This document shows, piece after piece, positions 45,460 to 52,490 of a stretch of 64,000 nucleotides of DNA. The notes below the pieces were generated by a model. The model had not been told where the DNA came from and made no database searches. It saw only the letters and a list, made by a program, of their open reading frames with translations. Position 1 is the first letter of the stretch; each line of letters starts with the position of its first letter. Origin of the DNA: Citromicrobium bathyomarinum (GTDB lineage Bacteria; Pseudomonadota; Alphaproteobacteria; Sphingomonadales; Sphingomonadaceae); contig CP155577.1 of NCBI GenBank assembly GCA_001306305.2, forward strand, positions 1,595,501-1,659,500. The letters are read 5' to 3'. A program made the translations under genes and the position numbers.

Positions 45460-46414
45460 GAGCCTGACTCAGAAGTTTATGCGATCTGGCAGTGGCTTGC
45501 GATGAGGCGGGTGAGGCGGCGGATGTGGGCGATGGTAGTCCATGCGGTGGAACTTTCGATAGTTCTTTCCCAGTCCTTTGCGAGCCGTCGACATCTGCCG
45601 AGCCAGGCGAAGGTGCGCTCGACCACCCAGCGGCGCGGGAGCAGAACAAAGCCCCTGGCGGTGTCGCAGCGGCGCACGATCTCGAGCGTCCATTGCCCAT
45701 GCCCTTGAAGCGCGCCGATGAGCTTGTCGCCTGCGTAGCCCCCATCGGCGAAGAGGTGGCGCAGCCACGGGAAGCGGTAGCGGATTGCCTTGATGAGATC
45801 GACCGCCCCGTCGCGATCCTGAATGCTGGCAGCGTGGATGGTGACGAACAACATCAGTCCGAGCGTATCGGTGATGATGTGACGCTTGCGTCCCATGATC
45901 TTCTTGCCCGCATCGTAGCCCCGTGGGCCGCCACTCTCGGTGGTCTTGACGCTCTGGCTATCGATCACCCCGGCGCTGGGGCTGGCCTCGCGCCCTTCGA
46001 TCTGGCGCGCAGCCATCACCAGCAGGTGATTGATCGTCTGCCATAGGCCGCTGTCGCGCCAGGCATAGAAATAGCGTTGAACCGTCGAGAGCGGAGGGAA
46101 ATCCTTGGGCAGCATCCGCCATTGGCAACCGCTTGTTGCCAGATAGAGGATCGCGTTCATCACCTCGCGCAGGTCGGCGCAGCGCGGCCTGCCGCCAGGT
46201 TTCGCGGGCGGCAACAGAGGCTCGATCAAGGCCCACTCGGCATCGCGCAAATCGCTTGGATAACGTAGACCCGGGCGGCTATGCTGCTGCCGGGAGGTAT
46301 CGGTCCACATCGCTTATTCCTCGGTCGTTTCTGGCGAAACCCCGGAATCAGCGATGCACCAGCGCGTCAAGCGCAACCAGCTGATATCTCCCAACTACTT
46401 TTGAAGACAGGCTC
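45460..46414 (-). mobile_element. IS5-family insertion sequence, copy 3
   Basis: 955 bp with a perfect 3-bp target duplication TCA (45457-45459 and 46415-46417). It lies in the 5' part of the AAA+ ATPase gene, after about 22 codons. Confidence 0.95.
45477..46310 (-). CDS. IS5-family DDE transposase (copy 3)
   Basis: 277 aa, identical to copy 1. Confidence 0.95.
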   Translation of the reverse strand: MWTDTSRQQHSRPGLRYPSDLRDAEWALIEPLLPPAKPGGRPRCADLREVMNAILYLATSGCQWRMLPKDFPPLSTVQRYFYAWRDSGLWQTINHLLVMAARQIEGREASPSAGVIDSQSVKTTESGGPRGYDAGKKIMGRKRHIITDTLGLMLFVTIHAASIQDRDGAVDLIKAIRYRFPWLRHLFADGGYAGDKLIGALQGHGQWTLEIVRRCDTARGFVLLPRRWVVERTFAWLGRCRRLAKDWERTIESSTAWTTIAHIRRLTRLIASHCQIA

Positions 46415-46479
46415 TCAGGCTCAATATGAACGATCTTTAGAAGATCACCGAGTGTTTCGTCGTCGGCATACTGGCTCAT
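46415..46479 (-). pseudogene. N-terminal fragment of the casposon AAA+ ATPase
   Basis: ATG 46479 opens MSQYADDETLGDLLKIVHIEP and reaches the IS copy 3 duplication. Past the IS the frame resumes as ETDFIFFRYPNGKTGRVRVD and runs into the AAA core, so this is the true start of the ATPase. The start has no strong ribosome binding site. Confidence 0.75.
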
Positions 46480-46654
46480 TCGGGAAGGTTACAGGCAACT
46501 CAGCAGAGGCAGAAGGCCTTGCGGCAGAATAAGAGTGGAGAATGGGTATCGAGTTTGCCGACCAAGGAGAACCTGACCAGAGCGTAAGACCTGCGTACAA
46601 GTGCGTCTAGCGACGGACCTATGACTGGCAATCTCGAAAGGCTATGATTCGCGC
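46480..46654. other. Divergent promoter region between AAA+ ATPase and 346-aa cargo gene
   Basis: 175 bases that must hold both promoters. I see only a 22-codon ATG frame (46542-46610) with no family likeness, and no clear repeat. Confidence 0.35.
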
Positions 46655-47695
46655 ATGACCTCTGACGCGAAATCTATTGGAAAGGCAGCGATTGGCCGGA
46701 TGCGGAATGCCGCAGGCAGTGCGACCATACCCCCAGAATGCGGAAGCATCGTCGCGATAAAGATCATCGACGACCGCATGTTTATGCTTTCGCAGCGGTG
46801 TCTAACCTCCGGTGTATTCGCCGACCACATTGATCCAGATCGGACAAATCCAAATCTACCACAGATTATTCAACAGAAAGAATTAGAGTTCGGGGCCGAC
46901 CATCATTTTGTTCGCAAGACTGCGGGCGCGGCATTCGAACTTGCTGATGCCACGTATCTACCTGAGACTGTGCCTCCCGACGCATTGCTCCGTATGTCGC
47001 TAGAGGTATCGAGTTCAATGGCGTCAGTCGTTGAGGTGGCAAACGACCTGAGCAGTCATCAGGATCAGATGAGAGAGGCCAGCAAAGCTCAAAAGCTCTC
47101 GGCTGCATACGTACCTCGCACACCGAACCTCAAGGGCAAGGTACGCCAGAGCCTCGCGGCGCTGCGTGATGTTGAGATCGCAATTAAAGGATTGACCACG
47201 CTATTTTTCCCCAAGGGCTCGAACAATGAACCTTGGGATGCGAAATTCTTGCAAGCAATGACGGAAAAGCACGGCGAGAATGCGGAACTTGATGCTTGGA
47301 AAAATGCAGCTTGGGAGGTCTTGGCGGGCGTCGCAAATCATCGACACGCGATGATCCATCCAAACGAAAATAAGTGTGTGATAATACGCGATTATGAGCT
47401 TCAGGCTGACGGTTCACTCCTAGCTCCCACTATCGAAATCACTCATGAGGCAAGCGCGGTGACAAGGCGTGATGTGGTTCAGTTCCTCGAGACCCAAGTC
47501 GGGGACCTCGCAGAGGTGTTTGAAGCCATACTCGGCTATGTATGCGATCTAAAAGTGCGCACCGTTATTCCGCAATTCGAATCCCATGTCGTAGCGCTTC
47601 CGAACGGCGAAACGCAGCGCGGCTCTCACATGGTCTGGAGGACAATCGCGAAGGAAGGGGCGCCTTTCGGAGGTCCGAAGGCGAACGCCGATTGA
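46655..47695 (+). CDS. 346-aa cargo protein of unknown function, casposon right end
   Basis: Soluble, mixed alpha/beta sequence without signal peptide or membrane helix. Notable parts: ECGSIVAIKIIDDRMFMLSQRC, a helical middle (SSSMASVVEVANDLSSHQDQMREASKAQKLS), and VLAGVANHRHAMIHPNENKCVIIRDYEL. The last resembles a short His-Asn cluster but I cannot place it in a family. It is divergent from the AAA+ ATPase; accessory ATPase-plus-unknown pairs are often anti-phage, which is inference only. Codon use is less GC-biased than the chromosome. It ends 73 bases before the right TIR. Confidence 0.65.
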   Translation: MTSDAKSIGKAAIGRMRNAAGSATIPPECGSIVAIKIIDDRMFMLSQRCLTSGVFADHIDPDRTNPNLPQIIQQKELEFGADHHFVRKTAGAAFELADATYLPETVPPDALLRMSLEVSSSMASVVEVANDLSSHQDQMREASKAQKLSAAYVPRTPNLKGKVRQSLAALRDVEIAIKGLTTLFFPKGSNNEPWDAKFLQAMTEKHGENAELDAWKNAAWEVLAGVANHRHAMIHPNENKCVIIRDYELQADGSLLAPTIEITHEASAVTRRDVVQFLETQVGDLAEVFEAILGYVCDLKVRTVIPQFESHVVALPNGETQRGSHMVWRTIAKEGAPFGGPKANAD

Positions 47696-47768
47696 GTCTC
47701 TGAGATTGTCAGAACTGGATGTTAGGACGATTGGGAAGCTTCTGTGGATTGCGAACTTCACTTCATTC

Positions 47769-47812
47769 TGTGGTCAAAACTTCCCTGTTTCAACACTATC
47801 ACTATACCCCCC
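47769..47812 (-). repeat. Casposon terminal inverted repeat, right
   Basis: Read on the minus strand: GGGGGGTATAGTGATAG (47812 to 47796), 17 variable bases, TTTGACCACA (47778 to 47769). Blocks and spacing equal those of the left end. Confidence 0.9.
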
Positions 47813-47888
47813 GGACTTGATCCGGGGTGGTGCTGCTTTTAGCGCGGCACCGAAGAAGCCCGATCCCGGATCAAAGCCCGGGATGACG
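47809..47888. repeat. REP doublet, including the right target-site duplication
   Basis: Starts with CCCCGGACTTGATCCGGGG (47809-47827, the duplicated 19 bp), then a spacer, then GATCCCGGATCAAAGCCCGGG and ATGACG. Its partner CGTCA end is on the far side of the casposon at 34219, so the element split this repeat. Confidence 0.85.
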
Positions 47889-47912
47889 TGGGCGTTTGAG
47901 TGGGGAGGTTGT

Positions 47913-48620
47913 ATGCGGGCATTGGCGATGAGTATCCTGACCGGGCTGCTTGCTGTGGGCCTCGTGGCAGCACCTGCGATCGCGCAGACTGCGACGGCAG
48001 AGGAAGGCCCCGGCCCGCTCGCGCCGCGTGACGAATGCACCGGACTGCCGGGGTATGCCGAGTTCCACCAGCGGCTGGAGCGCGCGATCACCTTGCGCGA
48101 TGCCGATGCGCTGATCGCTCTGACCGATCCGGACGTGACGCTCGATTTCGGGGGCGGCTCGGGCGTGGATGAGCTGCGCAAGCGGCTCGATGCCGGGGCC
48201 TATAACAGCTGGCGCGACCTTGCCGATGCGGTGCAGCTGGGCTGCGGTATCGGCGAGGATGCCGCGCAGGACACGGATTACATCGCCTTCCCATGGTATT
48301 TCACCAAGACCTTCGGTGGGGAGGTGTTCGAAACCGTGATCGTCACCGGGGTCGACGTGCCGCTGCGCTTCGCCCCTGCCGACGACGCGCGCGTGATCGA
48401 GCGGATCAGCTGGGACTGGGCGCTGGTTCGGTATGACGACCAGTATGTCGACGGGCCCGAGGAGACAGACCAGCAGACCGGCTATCAGGCCGTGATCACG
48501 CAGGATGGTGCCGCGGGCTATATTGCCGACCATGCGCTGCGCAGCATCGTCGACTACCGGATCGCGGTGAACCGGATCGACGGGAAGTGGACGATCACCG
48601 CCTTCGTTGCGGGCGACTGA
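47913..48620 (+). CDS. Exported protein with SH3-like domain
   Basis: 235 aa from ATG 47913, 4 bases after GGGGAGG. Signal peptide about 1-29 (MSILTGLLAVGLVAAPAIAQ). A helical region with GYAEFHQRLERAITLRDADALIALTDPDVTLDFGG looks like a small NTF2/nuclear-transport-like segment. The C-terminal half, VIVTGVDVPLRFAPADDARVIERISWDWALV and GYIADHALRSIVDYRIAV, fits a bacterial SH3 domain that binds cell wall or peptides. It is the first chromosomal gene right of the casposon, and its upstream region is the split REP doublet. Confidence 0.75.
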   Translation: MRALAMSILTGLLAVGLVAAPAIAQTATAEEGPGPLAPRDECTGLPGYAEFHQRLERAITLRDADALIALTDPDVTLDFGGGSGVDELRKRLDAGAYNSWRDLADAVQLGCGIGEDAAQDTDYIAFPWYFTKTFGGEVFETVIVTGVDVPLRFAPADDARVIERISWDWALVRYDDQYVDGPEETDQQTGYQAVITQDGAAGYIADHALRSIVDYRIAVNRIDGKWTITAFVAGD

Positions 48621-48642
48621 TCGGGCGCGGATCAGCCTCCAG

Positions 48643-48728
48643 CGTCGCCCCGGGCTCCGACCCGGGTTGGTGCTTCTCCAAACGCTGCCGGGGTAGAAGC
48701 GGGATCCCGGGTCGAGCCCGGGATGACG
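48643..48728. repeat. REP doublet (REPIN-like)
   Basis: CGTCG-CCCCGGGCTCCGACCCGGG, spacer with the GCTTCT/AGAAGC inverted pair, then CCCGGGTCGAGCCCGGG and ATGACG. It has the same plan as the doublet at 47809-47888 and shows what the casposon target looked like intact. Confidence 0.8.
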
Positions 48729-48822
48729 AGGGTGGCGGGGGGCTGCGCGGATTTCCTACATCTCACGCATCGGCTACACCGCAATCGCTCTTTGCAATCA
48801 TTGGCTTCCCCGGCGTGCCTAA

Positions 48823-49777
48823 GAGCCTGACTCAGAAGTTTATGCGATCTGGCAGTGGCTTGCGATGAGGCGGGTGAGGCGGCGGATGTGGGCGATGGTA
48901 GTCCATGCGGTGGAACTTTCGATAGTTCTTTCCCAGTCCTTTGCGAGCCGTCGACATCTGCCGAGCCAGGCGAAGGTGCGCTCGACCACCCAGCGGCGCG
49001 GGAGCAGAACAAAGCCCCTGGCGGTGTCGCAGCGGCGCACGATCTCGAGCGTCCATTGCCCATGCCCTTGAAGCGCGCCGATGAGCTTGTCGCCTGCGTA
49101 GCCCCCATCGGCGAAGAGGTGGCGCAGCCACGGGAAGCGGTAGCGGATTGCCTTGATGAGATCGACCGCCCCGTCGCGATCCTGAATGCTGGCAGCGTGG
49201 ATGGTGACGAACAACATCAGTCCGAGCGTATCGGTGATGATGTGACGCTTGCGTCCCATGATCTTCTTGCCCGCATCGTAGCCCCGTGGGCCGCCACTCT
49301 CGGTGGTCTTGACGCTCTGGCTATCGATCACCCCGGCGCTGGGGCTGGCCTCGCGCCCTTCGATCTGGCGCGCAGCCATCACCAGCAGGTGATTGATCGT
49401 CTGCCATAGGCCGCTGTCGCGCCAGGCATAGAAATAGCGTTGAACCGTCGAGAGCGGAGGGAAATCCTTGGGCAGCATCCGCCATTGGCAACCGCTTGTT
49501 GCCAGATAGAGGATCGCGTTCATCACCTCGCGCAGGTCGGCGCAGCGCGGCCTGCCGCCAGGTTTCGCGGGCGGCAACAGAGGCTCGATCAAGGCCCACT
49601 CGGCATCGCGCAAATCGCTTGGATAACGTAGACCCGGGCGGCTATGCTGCTGCCGGGAGGTATCGGTCCACATCGCTTATTCCTCGGTCGTTTCTGGCGA
49701 AACCCCGGAATCAGCGATGCACCAGCGCGTCAAGCGCAACCAGCTGATATCTCCCAACTACTTTTGAAGACAGGCTC
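48823..49777 (-). mobile_element. IS5-family insertion sequence, copy 4
   Basis: 955 bp with a perfect 3-bp duplication TAA (48820-48822, 49778-49780). It is outside the casposon and fixes the IS ends and the TNA target rule for the other copies. Confidence 0.95.
48840..49673 (-). CDS. IS5-family DDE transposase (copy 4)
   Basis: 277 aa, identical to copy 1. Confidence 0.95.
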   Translation of the reverse strand: MWTDTSRQQHSRPGLRYPSDLRDAEWALIEPLLPPAKPGGRPRCADLREVMNAILYLATSGCQWRMLPKDFPPLSTVQRYFYAWRDSGLWQTINHLLVMAARQIEGREASPSAGVIDSQSVKTTESGGPRGYDAGKKIMGRKRHIITDTLGLMLFVTIHAASIQDRDGAVDLIKAIRYRFPWLRHLFADGGYAGDKLIGALQGHGQWTLEIVRRCDTARGFVLLPRRWVVERTFAWLGRCRRLAKDWERTIESSTAWTTIAHIRRLTRLIASHCQIA

Positions 49778-49855
49778 TAAGACGCGCATCTGTCACCCTG
49801 TCGCAATTCGCGCGCCGCAGGGCATTGTTTCTCTTGGAGAACGTCGCCGCCCCTG

Positions 49856-49897
49856 CCGGGTGACACCCGGGTGACACCCGGGTGACACGTGTCACCC
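49856..49897. repeat. Three tandem 11-bp units plus inverted half-unit
   Basis: CCGGGTGACAC is repeated three times without gaps (49856-49888) and followed by GTGTCACCC (49889-49897), which can pair with any unit. It ends next to the stop codon of the methyltransferase gene and could form alternative hairpins at its 3' end. Confidence 0.8.
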
Positions 49898-49899
49898 TG

Positions 49900-50703
49900 T
49901 CATCCTTCGAGGCTGGCGAGCACCTCGTAGGCCAGCACCGCTGCGGCCACCGCCGCGTTGAGGCTGTCGGCCCGGCCGCGCATCGGCATGGTCACGCGCA
50001 GGTCGCACGCCGTCTCGTAGGCTTCGGGCAGGCCCTGCGATTCGTTGCCGACCATCACGAAGCATGGGCTCGCGTAGGGCGCGCCGCGATAGGGTACCGC
50101 CTCGCGAAGGCTTGCCGCGACCAGCTGGCCCGGTCCTTGACGCAGCCATGGCAGGAATTCCTCCCACCGCGCGCGCGCCAGATTTTGCGTGAAGATCGCG
50201 CCCATGCTGGCGCGCACGGCCTCCACGCCGAAGGGATCGGCGCAATCGTCGATCAGGATCAGCCCGCCTGCGCCCACTGCATCGGCGGTACGCAGCATGG
50301 TGCCCAGGTTGCCGGGATCGCGCAGCGCCTGCGCGACCAGCCAGATCGGCGCGGCATTTCGGTCGATCCGGTCGAGCGAGGTATCCCACTCGGCAAACGC
50401 GCCCGCGACGGCCTGCGGATTGTCCTTGCCGGTGATCTTGGAAAGAATGTCGGGCGTGGTCTCGATCACGTCGCCGCCCGCCGCCTCCACCGCGTGTTCC
50501 AACGCGTCGATCAGCGGATGGGGATCGCGCTTGCTGGCCATCACCAGCACTTCCGGCACACGGCCCGATTCGCGCGCATCGGTCAGCAGGCGCAGCCCTT
50601 CGGCGAGGAAGCGCCGCTCGCGCTGGCGGTGCTTCTTCTCCCGCAGCGAACGCAGCGCCTTGATCGTGGGGTTGGAATAGCTGGTGATCTCGCGACGGGG
50701 CAT
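49900..50703 (-). CDS. TrmH/SpoU-family RNA 2'-O-methyltransferase
   Basis: 267 aa from ATG 50703. The N-terminal substrate-binding domain (KHRQRERRFLAEGLRLLTDA) is followed by the SPOUT knot with motif 1 LRDPGNLGTMLRTADAVGAGGLILID, motif 2 CFVMVGNESQGLP, and motif 3 VTMPMRGRADSLNAAVAAAVLAYEVL. It methylates ribose in rRNA or tRNA; the exact target (RlmB-like or TrmH-like) is not clear. It lies downstream of ptsH on the same strand. Confidence 0.9.
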   Translation of the reverse strand: MPRREITSYSNPTIKALRSLREKKHRQRERRFLAEGLRLLTDARESGRVPEVLVMASKRDPHPLIDALEHAVEAAGGDVIETTPDILSKITGKDNPQAVAGAFAEWDTSLDRIDRNAAPIWLVAQALRDPGNLGTMLRTADAVGAGGLILIDDCADPFGVEAVRASMGAIFTQNLARARWEEFLPWLRQGPGQLVAASLREAVPYRGAPYASPCFVMVGNESQGLPEAYETACDLRVTMPMRGRADSLNAAVAAAVLAYEVLASLEG

Positions 50704-50734
50704 GACGGATGTGGGGGAGGGGAGGCGCGCGCGC

Positions 50735-51013
50735 CTACTCTTCGCCGAAACCGGTTTCGACCAGCTGGGCGATCTCGGCCATCGCCGCCTCGGCATCCTC
50801 GCCCGCGACGATCAGCTCGATCTCATCCCCGCGCGCCGCGCCCAGCATCATCAGGTCGAGAATCGAACGCCCGTCGACCGCGCGCCCGTCCTTGGCGACC
50901 TGGATCTCCGTCGCCTCGGGCCAGCGGGTGGTCACCTCGACCAGCTTGGCGCTGGCCCGCGCGTGCAGGCCGCGCTGGTTGACGATGGTGATGGTCTTGC
51001 GCAGCTCGCTCAT
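50735..51013 (-). CDS. ptsH: Phosphocarrier protein HPr (nitrogen-type PTS)
   Basis: 92 aa. Accepts phosphate from enzyme I on His17 (NQRGLHARASAK) and passes it to EIIA. The regulatory serine is kept at Ser50 (DGRSILDLMMLGAA), although no HPr kinase gene lies nearby. The start overlaps the EIIA stop by 4 bases. Confidence 0.95.
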   Translation of the reverse strand: MSELRKTITIVNQRGLHARASAKLVEVTTRWPEATEIQVAKDGRAVDGRSILDLMMLGAARGDEIELIVAGEDAEAAMAEIAQLVETGFGEE

Positions 51014-51438
51014 TTGCCCGCCGCCTTGATCTCGTCGCTCGGCCGGGCGAGGAATTCCGAAGCGATGGTGATGTAGTTGCGGCCCGCATCGCGTGCCGCG
51101 CGCACCGCCTCTGCCACCGGCATCGCCTCGCGTGCTCGCGCCAGCCGGATCAGCATCGGCAGGTTGATCCCGGCGATCACCTCGACCCGCCCTTCCTCGA
51201 GCAGCGAGATCGCGAGGTTGGACGGTGTGCCGCCGAACAGGTCGGTCAGGATGATCACGCCTTCACCGCGATCGACCTCGCCGATCTGGTCGCGAATCTG
51301 GGCGCGGCATTCCTCGGCATCGTCCTGTGGACCGATGCAGACCGAGGAGATCGCGTCCTGCGGGCCGACGACATGCTCCATCGCTGCCACGAATTCGCGC
51401 GCGAGCTGTCCATGCGTCACCAGGATAAGGCCAATCAT
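51010..51438 (-). CDS. PTS EIIA component, mannose family
   Basis: 142 aa from ATG 51438. EIIA-Man fold with phospho-His9 in MIGLILVTHGQLAREF and the conserved IILTDLFGGTPSNLA and INLPMLIRLARAR. No sugar permease is nearby, so it is the regulatory PTS type typical of alphaproteobacteria, signalling through HPr and perhaps to ChvG/ChvI. Confidence 0.92.
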   Translation of the reverse strand: MIGLILVTHGQLAREFVAAMEHVVGPQDAISSVCIGPQDDAEECRAQIRDQIGEVDRGEGVIILTDLFGGTPSNLAISLLEEGRVEVIAGINLPMLIRLARAREAMPVAEAVRAARDAGRNYITIASEFLARPSDEIKAAGK

Positions 51439-51499
51439 GGTGCCCGTGTCTATAAGCACACACGCCCAAGGCAAGGCCCAACGAGAACGCCGGGGTGCC

Positions 51500-52399
51500 T
51501 CATGCGGTCTGCATTTCCACAGTATCGATCGCCCGGCTCGCCAGATTGCGGTGGCTGATCGTGGGCGAATAGCCCGCATCGCGCAGCGCAGCGGCCATCC
51601 GCTCCGCCGTGTAGACCGACCGGTGACGCCCCCCGGTGCAGCCGAATGCGATGTGGACATAGCTTTTGCCCTGCGCGCCGTATCGGGGCAGCAGGTCCAT
51701 CAGCAGCTCTCGGATGCGGGTGAAGTTGTCCTCGAATCCGTCGGTCTGGTGGAGGAAGTTGGCGACATCCTCGTCCAGCCCGGTCTGCTCGCGCAGATCC
51801 TCGACCCAGTGCGGATTGTCGAGGAAGCGCATGTCGAACACCAGATCGGCCAGCGGCGGCATCCCCCGGGCGAAGCCGAAGCTGGACACGGTCACCGCGA
51901 TTTGCGGTGCGCCATCGGTGCCGAAGTTCTGGCGGACGAACTGTTGCAGCTCGTTGGTCGCCAGCTGGCTGGTGTCGATCAACATGTCGGCCCAGCGGCG
52001 TAGGGGTTCGAGCAGATCGCGCTCGGCGAGAATGCCATCGAGCGCGGTGCGGCCATGGGCCAGCGGATGGCGGCGGCGCGTCTCGTTGTAACGGCGCTCA
52101 AGCTCGGAGCTGCGGCAATCGATGAACAGGGTCGAGAGGGCCAGATCCTCGCGTTCCTGCAGGCTCTTGACGATTGAGATGACGGTTTGCGGCTCGAACC
52201 CGCGGGTGCGCGTGTCGAACCCGATCGCCAGCGGCACGCGGTCTTCCCCGGCGAGCACTTCGCGCACCAGCGGGCGCAGCAGGCGGACGGGGAAGTTGTC
52301 GACCGCCTCCCAGCCGAGATCCTCCAGCACGCGCAGGGTCGTCGTCTTGCCCGCGCCGGACATTCCGGTGACCAGCATCAGTTTCTGCGGTTCGCTCAT
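51500..52399 (-). CDS. rapZ: RNase adapter / nucleotide-binding protein RapZ
   Basis: 299 aa. P-loop GMSGAGKTT (12-20), VDNFPVRLLRPLV, IGFDTRTRGF, FIDCRSSELERRYNETRRRHPL and the C-terminal HIAFGCTGGRHRSVYTAERMA. In E. coli RapZ guides RNase E to small RNAs; in alphaproteobacteria its role is less known. It sits between chvG and the PTS genes. Confidence 0.93.
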   Translation of the reverse strand: MSEPQKLMLVTGMSGAGKTTTLRVLEDLGWEAVDNFPVRLLRPLVREVLAGEDRVPLAIGFDTRTRGFEPQTVISIVKSLQEREDLALSTLFIDCRSSELERRYNETRRRHPLAHGRTALDGILAERDLLEPLRRWADMLIDTSQLATNELQQFVRQNFGTDGAPQIAVTVSSFGFARGMPPLADLVFDMRFLDNPHWVEDLREQTGLDEDVANFLHQTDGFEDNFTRIRELLMDLLPRYGAQGKSYVHIAFGCTGGRHRSVYTAERMAAALRDAGYSPTISHRNLASRAIDTVEMQTA

Positions 52400-52490
52400 G
52401 CGCGCTACTGTGTCCGTTGCGGGGCGCCACCTGGCGCGGGCCTATCGCCTAACGCGTATTATAGCGCGGGATAAGGCCTAATGCGCGCGC

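Larger units (their letters stand above)
34239..47812. mobile_element. Casposon: Cas1 + family B DNA polymerase element with terminal inverted repeats
   Basis: Sequence shows: matching 44-bp terminal inverted repeats, a 19-bp direct repeat outside them, a Cas1-type gene, a PolB gene, an HNH nuclease gene, HTH regulators, and lower-GC cargo. Known: Cas1 plus PolB plus TIRs plus target duplication defines casposons, self-synthesising elements whose Cas1 is the integrase. No tyrosine or serine integrase is present. The element is 13,574 bp, or about 10.7 kb without its three IS5-family copies. It inserted in an intergenic REP palindrome between rmuC and an SH3-like gene. Exact ends are uncertain by 4 bases because the TIR tip Gs merge with the target Gs. 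Two inner IS copies have inverted its middle. Confidence 0.9.

Noticed and set aside
46542-46610. 22-codon peptide between the AAA+ and 346-aa genes
   Set aside because: It has an ATG, but the peptide is featureless and overlaps the region needed for two promoters.
34203-47900. CRISPR array next to cas1
   Set aside because: I looked for regularly spaced direct repeats around the Cas1 gene and found none; no cas2 or effector gene is present. The context is a casposon.
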